A stretch of 64,000 bases of DNA from Nesterenkonia pannonica (GCF_019575955.1 NZ_CP080575.1:1674001-1738000); one strand, 5' to 3'; shown: positions 32,040-42,752, counted from the stretch's first letter. The notes: a model not told the origin generated them from the letters alone. Numbers and translations: made by a program.

Positions 32040-32687
32040 TCAGACGAGCATCGGAAGAATGTAGACAACCGCGAAGAGCGCGATCCAGACCACATCCACG
32101 AAGTGCCAGTAGTACGAGACGACAACGGCGGCGCTGGCTTCCTTGTGTGTGAACTTCACGGAGAAGTAGGCCCGCACGATGACGTACAGGAAGGCGAAGA
32201 GTCCGCCGAGAACATGCAGCCCGTGGAAGCCCGTTGTGATGTAGAAGGCCGAACCGAAGGAGTTCACGCCGATGGTCACTCCGTGGTCAACAAGCTCAGC
32301 GAACTCGAAGGTCTGTCCTGCGATGAAGACCGCGCCCATGAGGTAGCTGAGGAAGTACCACTCCACCATGCCCCAGCCCTTGATCTGGAAGAGTCCCCCA
32401 GTGCGTCGGGGCTGGTGCCGCTCGGCAGCGAACACGCCGAACTGCGCCGTCACGGAGGAGGCCACGAGGATCACGGTGATGGTGAGCGCCAGCGGGAAGT
32501 CAAGGCGCTGGCTGTACTCGGCCCACATGTCCGGCTGGGTCGACCGCAGCGTGAAGAACATCGCGAAGAGGCCTGCGAAGAACATCAGCTCACTGGTCAA
32601 CCAGACCATGGTTCCTACAGAGACCATGTTCGGACGATTCGGCAGCGTGCGTGCCGTGGCTGCTGGGGCTTGGGTTGCGGATGTCAC
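32040..32687 (-). CDS. ctaE: Cytochrome c oxidase subunit III
   Basis: ~215 aa, single frame. NMVSVGTMVWLTSELMFFAG, LTITVILVASSVTAQF, WYFLSYLMGAVFIAGQTFEF with the conserved Glu, TTGFHGLHVLGGLFAFLY and SYYWHFVDVVWIALF are the standard subunit III helices. The GTG start is 140 bp downstream of a TTCTAC-N5-GTAGAA palindrome. First gene of ctaE-qcrCAB; divergent from trpD. Confidence 0.96.
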   Translation of the reverse strand: MTSATQAPAATARTLPNRPNMVSVGTMVWLTSELMFFAGLFAMFFTLRSTQPDMWAEYSQRLDFPLALTITVILVASSVTAQFGVFAAERHQPRRTGGLFQIKGWGMVEWYFLSYLMGAVFIAGQTFEFAELVDHGVTIGVNSFGSAFYITTGFHGLHVLGGLFAFLYVIVRAYFSVKFTHKEASAAVVVSYYWHFVDVVWIALFAVVYILPMLV

Positions 32688-32826
32688 GCATTCATTATGT
32701 CCTGAAACCGCACCTTGGCGCACTCTCAAGGATGGGTGTGGCGGAGCTGGATGTAGGCACGTACCGCCTGCTTGCCCCGTCGTTGCTGGGATCCGTGGGT
32801 GTGCCTCGCTTCGAAAATGGTCCAAA

Positions 32827-32849
32827 TATTTCTACAGTTCGTAGAAATA
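32827..32849. promoter_or_regulatory. Palindrome TTCTAC-N5-GTAGAA, site A (ctaE/trpD)
   Basis: Perfect 9-bp arms, TATTTCTAC and GTAGAAATA, with AGTTC between. The site lies between the divergent ctaE and trpD starts, 23 bp before trpD. Same motif at 37686, 37784 and 44748. Confidence 0.65.
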
Positions 32850-32871
32850 GCCCCACCGATAGGGTGGGCGC

Positions 32872-33911
32872 ATGCCTGAAATGACCTCGTGGCCAGAGCT
32901 CCTCGAAGCACTGCTGAGCCGAAAGAGCCTGACATCCGATACTGCCCGAGCCGCAATGCGCCGTCTGATGTCGGGCGAGCTGGCGGACGCAGAGATCGCA
33001 GGATTCCTCGTCGCCCTTCGGGCAAAGGGCGAGACCGGACCAGAGCTACGGGGCCTTTCAGACGCAATGCTGGACGAGGCTCTGAGCATCTCGGTCCCTG
33101 GCCCTGCGCTGGATATCGTGGGGACCGGAGGCGATCAGCTTGGCACGGTGAATATTTCGACGATGAGCTCCCTCGTCGCAGTCGGCGCGGGCGCGAGAGT
33201 CATCAAGCACGGCAATCGCGGTGCTTCCTCCACCGCCGGGGCAGCGGACGTCATCGAAGCACTGGGAGTCGACCTGGACCTGCCCATCGACCGTGTCGCG
33301 CAGTCTGCCGAGCAGGTGGGAATCACGTTCCTGTTTGCGCAGGTCTTCCACCCGGCCATGAGGCACGTCATGCTTAAGCGCGCAGAGCACTCGGCATCAG
33401 GACAGCGTTCAACTTCCTCGGACCTCTCTCCAATCCCGCACGCGTCGAGGCCCAGGCGCTGGGCTGCGCCGCCCTGGAGATCGCCCCGAAGATGGCAGAC
33501 GCCCTGGCCGCCCGCGGAACCCGAGGTTTGGTCTTCCGGGGTCAGGATGGGCGCGACAAGATGACAACGTCAGCGGCGACTGATGTGTGGGAGATTCGAG
33601 GAGAACGCATCACTCACTCCGAGATCGCGCCCGAGGATGTGGGCCTGGAACGCGTCGCCGTAGAGGCACTCGCAGGCGGCACGGCCTCGGACAACGCGCA
33701 GATCGTTCAGGACGTCCTCAGGGGCGCAAGCGGACCCATCAGGGACGCCGTGATTCTCAACGCAGCAGCAGGACTCACGGCCCTGGACGTGCACGCCGAC
33801 GGGCATGTAGCGGACCGGTTGAAGAGCAATATGGCCAAGGCGTCGCAGTCCATCGATTCGGGCGCTGCCGCTGAGACCCTCCGGCGGTGGGTGGACTTCA
33901 CATCAGGCTGA
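32872..33911 (+). CDS. trpD: Anthranilate phosphoribosyltransferase
   Basis: Tryptophan pathway enzyme joining anthranilate and PRPP. ELADAEIAGFLVALRAKGET, the PRPP-binding DIVGTGGDQLGTVNIST, VIKHGNRGASSTAGAAD, FLFAQVFHPAMRHV, FNFLGPLSNPARVEAQ and IRDAVILNAAAGL are present. At 33372-33379 GCTTAAGC replaces GCCGGC; with it restored the text reads HVMPARRALGIRTAFN, matching the family in length and sequence. It is away from other trp genes, between ctaE and def. Confidence 0.95.
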
Positions 33912-33923
33912 GGCAGCTGACCG

Positions 33924-34532
33924 CTAACTCTGCTCCGCCAGCTGAGGATCCTCATCGTATCCGAAGGGGTCGGGATCCTCTCCGGGCATCCAGGAGTGGC
34001 CCGGCACGGTCCATCCCTCCCTCTTGACAGCCTTCTTCCACCGCTTCGCCCAACGTGGCTTAAGACGGTTTACGTACAGGTAGCCGTCGAGGTGGTCGTA
34101 CTCGTGCTGCATGATCCTGGCAAACCACCCGTGCGCCTCGAACTGAAGGCGCTCACCGCTCGTATCGAACCCTTGGATCTCAATGTGATCGCTTCGCTTC
34201 AGCGGGTAGCTGTATCCGGGCGCTGAAAGGCAGCCTTCCACTTCATCCTCAGGATCAGGGTCGTCCTGAGATACTCGCCCGATCAGCCGAAGTCTGGGGT
34301 TGATGATCACTCCCCGGTGAGGAACGTCGCCGGTGTCGCCCGGCCATTTCCAAAGGAAGATGCGCAACCCCACTCCGACCTGCGGCGCCGCCAGACCAAC
34401 CCCGTGGGAGGCGTCCAGCGTCTCGTCCATGTCCTGCACGAGACGCCGCACGTCGTCGTCGATCGTTTCCACTTCCTTCGCCCGCTGATGAAGAACGGGT
34501 TCGCCATGGACGACGATAGGCAGCACTGACAT
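33924..34532 (-). CDS. def: Peptide deformylase
   Basis: Removes the formyl group from nascent proteins. Motif 1 GVGLAAPQVG, motif 2 EGCLSAPG (usual EGCLSxPG) with the metal-ligand Cys, and motif 3 MQHEYDHLDGYLY with two His and the catalytic Glu are all intact. ~202 aa with an acidic C-terminal tail. Convergent with trpD; starts 5 bp from the ctaF stop, so probably the distal gene of the cta operon. Confidence 0.95.
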   Translation of the reverse strand: MSVLPIVVHGEPVLHQRAKEVETIDDDVRRLVQDMDETLDASHGVGLAAPQVGVGLRIFLWKWPGDTGDVPHRGVIINPRLRLIGRVSQDDPDPEDEVEGCLSAPGYSYPLKRSDHIEIQGFDTSGERLQFEAHGWFARIMQHEYDHLDGYLYVNRLKPRWAKRWKKAVKREGWTVPGHSWMPGEDPDPFGYDEDPQLAEQS

Positions 34533-34536
34533 CCGA

Positions 34537-34974
34537 TCAGTGCCGGTAATGTCCGCGGTTGTTCTCGAGAACCCATCCGCTGATGAAGAACAGGATGGGG
34601 ATGAGCGAGAACATGAAGACCCACCAGTCGACGGCAAAGCCGAAGAACATGAAAGCCAGCGCGCCGCCGAGTCCCAGGGGCCACCAGCTCCACGGCGTGA
34701 ACTCACCGTAGTTGCCGGTCATCTGGTGAATCTCGCCCTCGGGGTTGTCAGCATCCATAACCTCAGGCTGGTGCTTCGCCGTGGAGCGGAGGTACCACCA
34801 GAGCATGAATCCAAGCCCGGCCGTGAGCAGGAGGCATATGAATCCGACCCACTCGATCCCGAGTTCCTGCCCGGATCCGACAGTGGCCCAATTCAGGGTG
34901 ATGAAGGCGTAGATGACGGCCACCAGCAGGACGAAGGCGCCGATCCCGCCGAACAGTGCAATGTTTGTTCTCAT
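34537..34974 (-). CDS. ctaF: Cytochrome c oxidase subunit IV (actinobacterial type)
   Basis: 145 aa, four hydrophobic segments: GGIGAFVLLVAVIYAFITL, GFICLLLTAGLGFMLWWYL, GLGGALAFMFFGFAVDWW and FSLIPILFFISGWVLE. The sequence TGNYGEFTPWSWWPL is typical of the actinobacterial subunit IV. It starts right after the ctaD stop. Confidence 0.93.
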   Translation of the reverse strand: MRTNIALFGGIGAFVLLVAVIYAFITLNWATVGSGQELGIEWVGFICLLLTAGLGFMLWWYLRSTAKHQPEVMDADNPEGEIHQMTGNYGEFTPWSWWPLGLGGALAFMFFGFAVDWWVFMFSLIPILFFISGWVLENNRGHYRH

Positions 34975-34976
34975 GC

Positions 34977-36700
34977 TCAGATACCTGCCTTGTCCTGCTG
35001 GTCTGCAGGCCCGAACACCTTGCCTGCGGGCGTATCAAGGGTGTGCCGATCGGACAGCTCCGGGTGGTGAAGATCCAGTGCCGGACGCTCAGACCTGATC
35101 CGCGGGAGCGAATAGAAGTTGTGTCGAGGAGGTGGGCAGCTGGTCGCCCATTCCAGCGATCCGCCGAAGCCCCATGGATCGTCGACCAGGACCTTCTTGC
35201 CCTTCCGGGCCGTGATCCACACGTTCCAGAAGAAGGGAATGAGGGAAGCGCCGAGGAGCATGGAGAAGACGGTGGAGAACTGGTTCATTCCGGTGAATCC
35301 GTCTTCGATCATGTAATCGGCGTACCTGCGAGGCATGCCCATGACCCCGAGCCAGTGCTGCACCATGAATGTCCCGTGGAAACCGATGAACAGCATCCAG
35401 AAGCTGATCTTGCCGAGCCTCTCGTTGAGCATCTTGCCCGTCCACTTAGGCCACCAGAAGTGGAAGCCCGCGAACATGGCGAAGACCACGGTGCCGAAGA
35501 CGACGTAGTGGAAGTGCGCGACCACGAAGTAGGTGTCCGAGAGGTGGAAGTTCAGGGGTGGGGAAGCAAGGATGATCCCTGTCAGACCGCCGAAGAGGAA
35601 GGTGACGAGGAACCCGAGACTCCACAGCATGGGAGTCTCGAAGGTAATGGATCCTCGCCACATCGTGCCTATCCAATTGAAGAACTTCACCCCAGTCGGC
35701 ACCGCGATGAGCATCGTCATCAACGCGAAGAAGGGAAGCATCACTGCCCCTGTGACGTACATGTGGTGCGCCCACACCGTCACGGACAGCGCAGCAATGG
35801 CGATCGTGGCGTATACCAGGCCCTTGTATCCGAAGACCGGCTTTCGGCTGAAGACCGGGAAGATCTCGGAGACGATCCCGAAGAAGGGCAGGGCAATGAT
35901 GTAGACCTCCGGGTGGCCGAAGAACCAGAAGAGGTGCTGCCACAGAATCGCTCCGCCAGACTCCGGGTCGAAGATATGTCCGCCCAGACGACGATCCATC
36001 GCCAGGCCGAAGAGCGCCGCCGCGAGAGGCGGGAATGCCATGAGTACCAGGATGGAGGTGATCAGGGCGTTCCACGTGAAGATCGGCATGCGCCACATGG
36101 TCATACCGGGCGCCCGCATGCAGATGATCGTCGTAATGAAGTTGACGCCGCCGCCGATCGTGCCGAAGCCCGTGAGCGCGAGCCCCAGAACCCATAGGTC
36201 CCCACCGAGTCCTGGTGAGTATGTCGTGTCGGAGAGCGGGGCGTAGGCGAACCAGCCGAATGAGGCTGCTCCTGCGGAGTGAGGAAGCCTGCCAGCGCCA
36301 CCAGCGATCCGAAGAGGAAGAGCCAGTAGGCCAGCGCGTTCAAGCGCGGGAAGGCGACATCCGGAGAGCCGATCTGCAGCGGCACCATCACGTTGGCGAA
36401 GCCCGCGAAGAGGGGCGTGGCGAACATCAGCAGCATCACGGTGCCGTGCATCGTGAAGAGCTGGTTGTACTGCTCCCTCGTCTGGAGGAACTGCATGCCG
36501 GGCTCGAAGAGCTCGGCTCGGATGATGAGAGCCATCACCCCGCCCACGCAGAAGAAGATGAACGACGTGATGAGGTAGAGGTACCCGATCTTCTTGTGAT
36601 CGGTGGTCGTCAGCCAGCTGACGATGACCTTGCCCTTTGAGACGGGGACCGCTCGCGTACTGTCCCGCGCGTCGTCAGCGGAGTACTCCATAGTCGTCAT
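34977..36700 (-). CDS. ctaD: Cytochrome c oxidase subunit I
   Basis: Catalytic aa3 subunit, ~575 aa. [35 protein letters not shown] with a heme a ligand His, [19 protein letters not shown] with the CuB His and cross-linked Tyr, [12 protein letters not shown] with two CuB His, and [19 protein letters not shown] with heme ligands. Region 36200-36290 is out of frame by one or two bases. Follows ctaC closely on the same strand. Confidence 0.96.
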
Positions 36701-36706
36701 GGTCAG

Positions 36707-37609
36707 TCATCCTCCGGTGATGGTGGCCTGATCGTGCAGGTTGGGGTTGCGGTCGTACGTGTCGTCGAGGTGGCCCTCTTCGAGGGTCTCCAGGTGCTCA
36801 ACGAACTCGTCCTCTTCGACCACTTCCACGTTGAAGAGCATATTCGAGTGATACTCCCCGCAGAGCTCTGCGCACTTGCCGTGGAAAGTCCCCGTCTCCT
36901 GCGGAGTCAGGTACATGTAGTTGGTGCGGCCTGGGACCATGTCGCGCTTCTGAAGGAAGGCGGGAACCCAGAAGGAATGGATGACGTCGCGTGAGGTCAG
37001 TTCGAACTCGACGGACTGGTCCACAGGAAGGTACAGCGTGGGAAGGGTGTCGACCACCTCTTCGCGGGGGAGCCGTCCTCATAGGTGAGATCGCCCTGCA
37101 CACCCGCGTAGTGGACCACATACTCCTCGCCTACCTCAGAGGTGTAGGTGTAGTTGAAGTCCCAGGCCCACTGCTTGCCCACGACGTTCACCTGAACCTC
37201 TGGCTCGGCGTAGGGCTCATCCACTTCGCGCTGCGCCTGGTCCGTGTAGTAGAAGAACACGGCCACCATCACAAGCGGAAGCACGGTGTACATGATCTCC
37301 AGAGGGACGTTGTACGCGAGCTGCCTGGGGTAGCCGACATCGCCCTTGCGGCGGCGATAGGCAACTATGACCCACAGCATGAGGCCCCAAGTGAGGATTC
37401 CTACGAGGAGGGCGGCGATCCACGAGTTGACCCAGAGGTCCGTCAGCAGCGCAGTGTTTGACGTCGTGTCCTGTTCGCCCGGGAGCCAGCCCCTGCTGGC
37501 TTAGCGGATCTTCATCGCAGGCGGTGAGCGCCAGAAGGGCTGCTCCGGCTAGTGCGGCGCCCTTGAGGCTATTCATTCCTCGGCTGCCGGTTCGTGTGTG
37601 CGAACTCAA
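36707..37609 (-). CDS. ctaC: Cytochrome c oxidase subunit II, lipoprotein precursor
   Basis: Carries the CuA centre. A TTG start at 37609 is preferred because GGAAAGGG lies 6 bp upstream; the internal ATG at 37576 has no spaced site. Signal peptide LAGAALLALTAC ends in a lipobox Cys. Two membrane helices follow (WIAALLVGILTWGLMLWVIV and YTVLPLVMVAVFFYYT), then the cupredoxin domain KQWAWDFNYTYT, DVIHSFWVPAFLQK and CAELCGEYHSNM with CuA ligands. Breaks near 37480 and 37070. Two copies of the TTCTAC motif lie upstream. Confidence 0.95.
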
Positions 37610-37685
37610 AGACGGCCCTTTCCTTTATGCAAGCGAGCGAGTGACCCGCGCGCTGAACCTTGGGTGTAAACGCTGGGGTCCAGAC

Positions 37686-37702
37686 TACTACGTCATGTAG
37701 AA
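37686..37702. promoter_or_regulatory. Palindrome TTCTAC-N5-GTAGAA, site B (ctaC promoter)
   Basis: TACTAC-GTCAT-GTAGAA, one mismatch in the left arm. It ends 77 bp upstream of the ctaC start, a normal place for promoter control. Confidence 0.6.
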
Positions 37703-37743
37703 GCGCGCTTGCTCTGACACTGCTTCAGACCCGACCGCATACA

Positions 37744-37777
37744 GAAGGTCCGCATGCCCTGGGGCATGCGGACCTTC
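37744..37777. terminator. Intrinsic terminator downstream of erpA-like gene
   Basis: Perfect 16-bp stem GAAGGTCCGCATGCCC with its complement and a two-base spacer. It lies 39 bp past the end of the A-type carrier gene and separates it from ctaC. Confidence 0.8.
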
Positions 37778-37783
37778 ACGAGG

Positions 37784-37800
37784 TTCTACATGACGTAGAA
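37784..37800. promoter_or_regulatory. Palindrome TTCTAC-N5-GTAGAA, site C
   Basis: Exact TTCTAC-ATGAC-GTAGAA. It sits 15 bp after the erpA-like stop and 82 bp before site B, in inverted orientation, so a loop between sites B and C is possible. Confidence 0.55.
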
Positions 37801-37815
37801 GTTACGCCTACCGCC

Positions 37816-38211
37816 TCAGTGGAAGGAGTCTCCACAGGCGCATGATCCGCTTGCGTTGGGGTTGTCGATGGTGAAGCCCTGCTTTGAGATGGAGTCCTCA
37901 AAGTCAATCTTTGCGCCTTCGAGATAAGGCACGCTCATTTTGTCGACTACTACCTCGACGCCGTCGAATGCACGCAGGGCATCTCCGTCAAGCACTCGCT
38001 CGTCGAAGTACAGCTGGTAGATGAGTCCGCTGCATCCTCCGGGCTGGACGGCCACGCGCAGCCGAAGGTCGCTTCGGCCCTCCTGCTGCAGGAGCGAAGA
38101 CACCTTCTCGCTCGCGGTCTCAGACAGCTCAACCTGGTGAGTCTTGTGGCCGTCGACTTCTGCGCCGCGCAGCTCAGTGGCTTCGGCGGCATCCTGTGTG
38201 GGAGTGCTCAT
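37816..38211 (-). CDS. A-type iron-sulfur carrier (ErpA/IscA-like)
   Basis: 131 aa, unbroken. The three cluster-ligand cysteines are present in PGGCSGLIYQ and GSCACGDSFH. A ~25-residue N-terminal lead precedes VELSETASEKVSSLL. These carriers deliver Fe-S clusters to targets such as the Rieske protein or isoprenoid enzymes. Upstream of ctaC on the same strand but separated by a terminator. Confidence 0.93.
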   Translation of the reverse strand: MSTPTQDAAEATELRGAEVDGHKTHQVELSETASEKVSSLLQQEGRSDLRLRVAVQPGGCSGLIYQLYFDERVLDGDALRAFDGVEVVVDKMSVPYLEGAKIDFEDSISKQGFTIDNPNASGSCACGDSFH

Positions 38212-38326
38212 GGTTCTTCTACCTTCCCGACGGACGTACACGTCTGGTCTTCAGTCAGATGGGGCCGTCTTGTTCACTCTAGCAACGCGACCCTGCCTCG
38301 CGGCATTCCCGCCAGCGGCGAATCGA

Positions 38327-38957
38327 TCAGGCCGGATATTCGCCGCGGCCATTCATAGGCTTCGGAAGCCGCAGCCTGCGGAGCTGCATGCTTCGCATCG
38401 CGGCGTAGAAGCCGAGCCCCTTCTCCACATTCTCTGGGCCGAACTTCGCGGCAGCCAGCCGCTTAGCCCGTCGTGCCACCCAGAAGGACTCCACGATGAC
38501 CGCAAGGATCAGGCCGTAGAGGGCGAGGCCCAGGCTGGCCATGACCTGATCGCCGAGAAGTAGGGAGACGAAGAGGAAGACCACCATGAGGATGAGCAGC
38601 CACTCCCCGATCCCGTAGCGGGCATCGATGAACTCGCGGACGAATCGCTTCTGGGGACCCCGGTCCCGGACCGGCATGTGGCGCTCATCCCCGGTCTCCA
38701 TGGCGCGCCGGGTCTTGGCGCGCTCGTCGGCCAAGGCTTGACGCTGAGCCTTGCGAGCGGCCTTGCGGTCCGCCTGAACCAGCGGCTGTCTCCTGGCCGC
38801 GACCTGGTCCCTGCGCCTCGGCGTGGGACCGCCCTTCTTCTCAGGGAACTTGTTTGCTCGCGCCTGGGCCGCCGCGGCAGCATCGCCGGCTGTCGGCGTG
38901 GGCACGCGCCTCTTCCTCGAGGACTTCGTTCTGTGATTTTCTCTTGCTGAACAGCAC
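38327..38957 (-). CDS. DUF3043 membrane protein
   Basis: ~210 aa. N-terminal half is basic and Ala/Arg-rich (KGGPTPRRRDQVAARR, ADRKAARKAQRQALADE), followed by RFVREFIDARYGIGEWLL and two membrane helices (ILMVVFLFVSLLLG, LALYGLILAVIVESFWVA). This pattern is the actinobacterial DUF3043; function unknown. GTG start MLFSKRKSQNEVLEEEAR with one frame break near 38895. Its start is 5 bp from the pyrD stop, so the two are probably co-transcribed. Confidence 0.85.
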
Positions 38958-38961
38958 GCGC

Positions 38962-40042
38962 TCAGTCTACGGCAAGGCTCTTCAGATGCCTGTTGATGCG
39001 ACGCACCCACAGCGGACCTTCATAGACGAAGCCGGTGTAGCCCTGCACGAGGTCAGCTCCGCTCCGGAGCCGTTGATCCACATCCGACCGCTGACTGCGC
39101 CCCGACCGAGATGATGGTCGCTGAGGCGGGAAGTCGCCTCCGGAGGCGCGCCAGGACCTCGAGGCTTCGTTCTGCCAGGACGGGCCCGGAGAGGCCACCT
39201 GCTCCCATCGCCTGCACCTCGGAGGCGGGGGTGACGAGCCCCTTCCTGGAGACACTGGTGTTGGTCGCGATGACACCGTCCAGCGACAGCTCGCCGATGA
39301 GATCTGCCACCGCATCGATATCTTCGTCAGCCAAGTCGGGCGCGATCTTGACGAGAAGCGGCACATGCTTCTCAGTCACCGAGTCCGCCGTGCGGCGAAC
39401 AGCTTCCAGCAGCGGCCTCAGGGCATCGATGCTCTGAAGCTGTCTGAGTCCTGGCGTGTTGGGTGAGGAAACATTGACGACGAGGTAGTCGGCGACAGGT
39501 GCCAGCAGCCGCGCGGAATCGACATAGTCGTCGAGGGCCGAGTCCAGCGGAACCGCTTTGGTCTTGCCGAGGTTGACCCCTACTGCGGGAACGTGTCTGC
39601 CGCGACGGCGCAGCTTCGCGAGGCGGTGCCGCGTGGCCTCGAGGCGTGCACGAACAGCTTCAGCACCGTCGTTGTTGAAGCCCATCCGATTGATCAGGGC
39701 GCGGTCCCGCACGAGCCGGAACATTCGGGGACGAGGGTTTCCGGGCTGGGCCTGGCCGGTGACCGTGCCGACTTCGATGTGCCCAAACCCGAGAGCGGCA
39801 AGAGGGAGCACCGTTCGCCCGCCTTTGTCGAAGCGCATGGCGAGGCCGAAGGGAGAGGGGAACTCGAGCCCCATCGCCTCCGTCCGCAGCCGCGTATCGG
39901 GGCGAGTGAGATGCTCGAGGGCGCGATCGGCGCCCGCACGGCAGACCGCGCTGAGCCCCAGCACCGCCAATCGGTGGGCGTTCTCGGGGTCAAGCCGAGA
40001 GAGCACCGTGCGGAAGACGAATCGGTAGACCGGGGCTGCCAT
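38962..40042 (-). CDS. pyrD: Dihydroorotate dehydrogenase (quinone), class 2
   Basis: Pyrimidine synthesis enzyme linked to the membrane quinone pool. N-terminal helix pair VYRFVFRTVLSRLDPENAHRL marks class 2; then PFGLAMRFDKGG, EVGTVTGQAQPGNPRPR, INRMGFNNDG, VGVNLGKTK, YLVVNVSSPNTPGLR with the catalytic Ser, VKIAPDLADEDI, IATNTSVSR and GYTGFVYEGP. A one-base loss near 39105 breaks the FMN phosphate region (IISVGG). Single frame otherwise. Confidence 0.95.
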
Positions 40043-40106
40043 GGCCCCGATCCTATCCGCACGTCAGTTCAGCATCTCCTCAGAGAAATCTCTTAGCCTG
40101 ATCGGC

Positions 40107-41193
40107 ATGTCATCTGAGGTCTCCGCCGATGCCCCTGCCCTCTACCCCGTCCCCGCCCAGCACAGAACAGGCCGCGCTTTTGAGACTGATCGGGCAGAGC
40201 TGCTCGAGGAAGGACCGGAGGGTGCGTGGGTCTCGGATGTGCTTGCGGGCTGCGTCAGGCGCACAATCCCCTGGGCGCCGACAACGAGGGCCCCTCAGCG
40301 CAACGCTGGTGCGCATGGATGAGCCTCGCCCTGATCGCCCTGAGACCCAGCACCGGGCGCCTGTGCTGCACCTGCATGGATGGACCGACTATTTCTACAA
40401 CCTCCCCATGGCGCGCTCCTGGGCTCATGCGGGACACCAGTTCTACGCCCTGGACCTGCGCAAGTACGGCCGCAGCCTCCGAGCCTCCCAATCGCCGGGC
40501 TACGTAGAGGACCTCACCCACTACTACGCCGAAATCAATGAAGCCGTCAGAATCATCGGTCAGGAGAATCCGCAGGCACCTGCTCCCATCATCCATGCAC
40601 ACTCGACCGGAGGGCTGGTCGCGGCACTGTGGGCCCAGGAGCACCCTGACGCGGCGGGGGCGCTGGTGCTCAACGCACCATGGCTGGAGGTCCCCGGCGA
40701 CCTGCCGGCACGAGCAGCTGTTGACGGGCTCGTGTCTCCCTGAGCCACATCAATCCGACGGCGGCGCTTCGCGTGCCGCGCTTGGAGAACTATTGGGAGT
40801 CGCTGAGCGTCGAGGCTCACGGCGAGTGGGACCTCCACCCTGCATGGCGTCCCCGGAAGTCCTTCCCGATGACGGCTTACTGGATGCGTGCTGTCACGAC
40901 GGGCCACCGGCGGGTCTACGAGGGGCTGGACCTCAGCATTCCCGTGCTGGTGCTTCTGTCCGCTCTACACCGTCTATCGCAGGCAGTGGACACCGGAGTA
41001 CCAGGAGAACGACGGCGTGCTCGACGTCGAGCTTCTGGCTCGCCGCGCGGTGCGGCTGGGACATCTGGTGACCGTAGCGCGCGTGCCGGGTGCGATGCAC
41101 GATGTGTTCGCATCCGCTGAGCCGGTGCGCACGCAGGCCTTCGACCAGGTGCAGCGGTGGCTGAAGGCATACGCACCGGCGCAGCGCAGCTGA
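40107..41193 (+). CDS. Alpha/beta hydrolase (monoglyceride-lipase-like)
   Basis: ~360 aa. APVLHLHGWTDYFYNLPMA, FYALDLRKYGRSLR, IIHAHSTGGLVAALWAQEH with the GxSxG nucleophile, then LENYWESLSVEAHGEWDL, IPVLVLLSARS, and the His in PGAMHDVFAS. The pattern resembles serine aminopeptidase S33/lysophospholipase-like enzymes. Breaks near 40280, 40738 and 40965. Divergent from pyrD and convergent with uppS. Substrate unknown. Confidence 0.85.
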
Positions 41194-41197
41194 GCGT

Positions 41198-41983
41198 TCA
41201 GCCAGCCACGCTGTCGACGGCACCGCCGTAGCGCCGGTCGCGCCGGGCATATATTTTCATGGCCTCCCACAGCGTAGTGCGGTCCACATCCGGCCACAGG
41301 GTGTCCAGGAACACCATTTCTGCATAGGCAGACTGCCACAGAAGGAAATTGCTGATGCGCTGCTCCCCGAGGACCGCAGAAACAGGTCCACGTCGGGCAT
41401 GTCGGGTTCGTCGAGATGCGCAGCCACCGTTGACTCTCGGACCCTCCTGGGGTCCAGCTCCCCAGTCGCTGCCTTCTGAGCGATCCTCTGCACTGCGTCG
41501 GCAATCTCGGCGCGCCCGCCGTAGTTCACACACATGGTCAGGGTGGCTCGCGTGTTGTCCTGGGTCAGCTCCTCGGCAGCTTCAAGCTCCCGGATGACGG
41601 ACCGCCAGAGCTTCGGACGACGCCCGACCAACGGATGCGAACGCCCCAGGCGTGCAGCACGTCGCGCTGCCGACGCAGCACCTCTTTGGAGTAGCCCATG
41701 ATGAATCGGATCTCATCCGGGGAACGCTTCCAGTTCTCGGTGGAGAACCCGTACACGCTGACGTGGCTGACACCGGATTCGACAGCGCCAGCCATCACTT
41801 CCATCAGCGCATGCTCACCGGCACGGTGGCCTTCGGTGCGCGGAAGGCCTCTCTGGTTGGCCCAGCGGCCGTTGCCGTCCATGACGACTGCGACGTGCCT
41901 CGGCACCAGCGCCGCCGGCAGCTGCGGGCAGTCGCGCCGTCCGGGTGCGGCCACGGGTCTTCGTACTTATGCTTCGATGCCAT
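41198..41983 (-). CDS. uppS: Isoprenyl transferase (undecaprenyl diphosphate synthase family)
   Basis: cis-Prenyltransferase making the lipid carrier for the cell wall. [19 protein letters not shown] holds the catalytic Asp, then [45 protein letters not shown], and [27 protein letters not shown]. The Arg-rich [11 protein letters not shown] closes the protein. Breaks near 41630 and 41390. Next to recO on the same strand, a usual actinobacterial arrangement. Confidence 0.94.
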
Positions 41984-42006
41984 CGGCGATCATTCTGCCA
42001 GGCGGG

Positions 42007-42752
42007 TCACACGAGTGCCCTCAAGCTGGCGAAGCGACGTTCCAGATGATGCTGGGCATAGTCGACGACGGTGCCCACCGCTTCGTGCCTCAGAGCCAGC
42101 GGAGACTGTCCGACCTCCTCCCACCGCCCCTGCTGCAGCGCCTCGAGCAGCTGGGGAGCTCCTGCACTGAGGCTCCGGGTGCCCGGAGGCCTGCAGTCTG
42201 CGCACACCGGGCCGCCTGTGGGCGCGTGGAAGCCGCTGTGGGCACCCGGTCGGCCGCAGGCCACGCAGGCGGACCATGTCACGCGCCACCCTGCGCTCGA
42301 GAGTGCCCGGAGCAGGTAGGAGCTCATAATGAGATCAGCGGGGTGGTCTCCGCGGGACAGCGCACCGTATGCCCCGTGCAGCAGCTCGAACTGCTGACGC
42401 CGCGCTTCGGTCTCATGCTCGGCCAGACGCTCAGCGGCCTCAGCCATAGCTGAGGCCGCTGTATAGGCGTCGAAGTCAGCAGCGATCAGCGGACCGTAGG
42501 CGAAGCGGCCCTGCGCCTGAGAGATGATGTCCAGGCTTCGTCCGTGGATGAACTGAACATCGGCCACCATGAACGGCTCCAGGGTGGCGCCGAATTTGGA
42601 CGTCGTGCGTCGAACACCCTTTGCTACTCCGCGCACCAGTCCGTGGGAGGCGGTCAGACACGTGATGATGCGGTCCGCCTCCCCAGCTTGTGGGTGCGCA
42701 GCACCAGGGCCACGTCCCGGTAGCTGCGCGATGAGAAGGTGCTTCCTGCCAC
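42007..42752 (-). CDS. recO: DNA repair protein RecO
   Basis: Mediator that loads RecA with RecR. GTG start; YRDVALVLRTHKLGEADRI is the N-terminal OB-fold, then GLVRGVAKGVRRTTSKFG, LEPFMVADVQFIHGRSLDI, a helical middle, and two CxxC pairs (SACVACGRPG and PVCADCRPPG) forming the zinc finger. One break near 42695. Length ~248 aa. Confidence 0.92.

Noticed and set aside
34051..34075. CTTAAG in def, and similar strings in ctaD (35449) and DUF3043 (38464)
   Set aside because: They encode expected residues (RLKPRW, WPKWTG, RAKRLA) with no length change.
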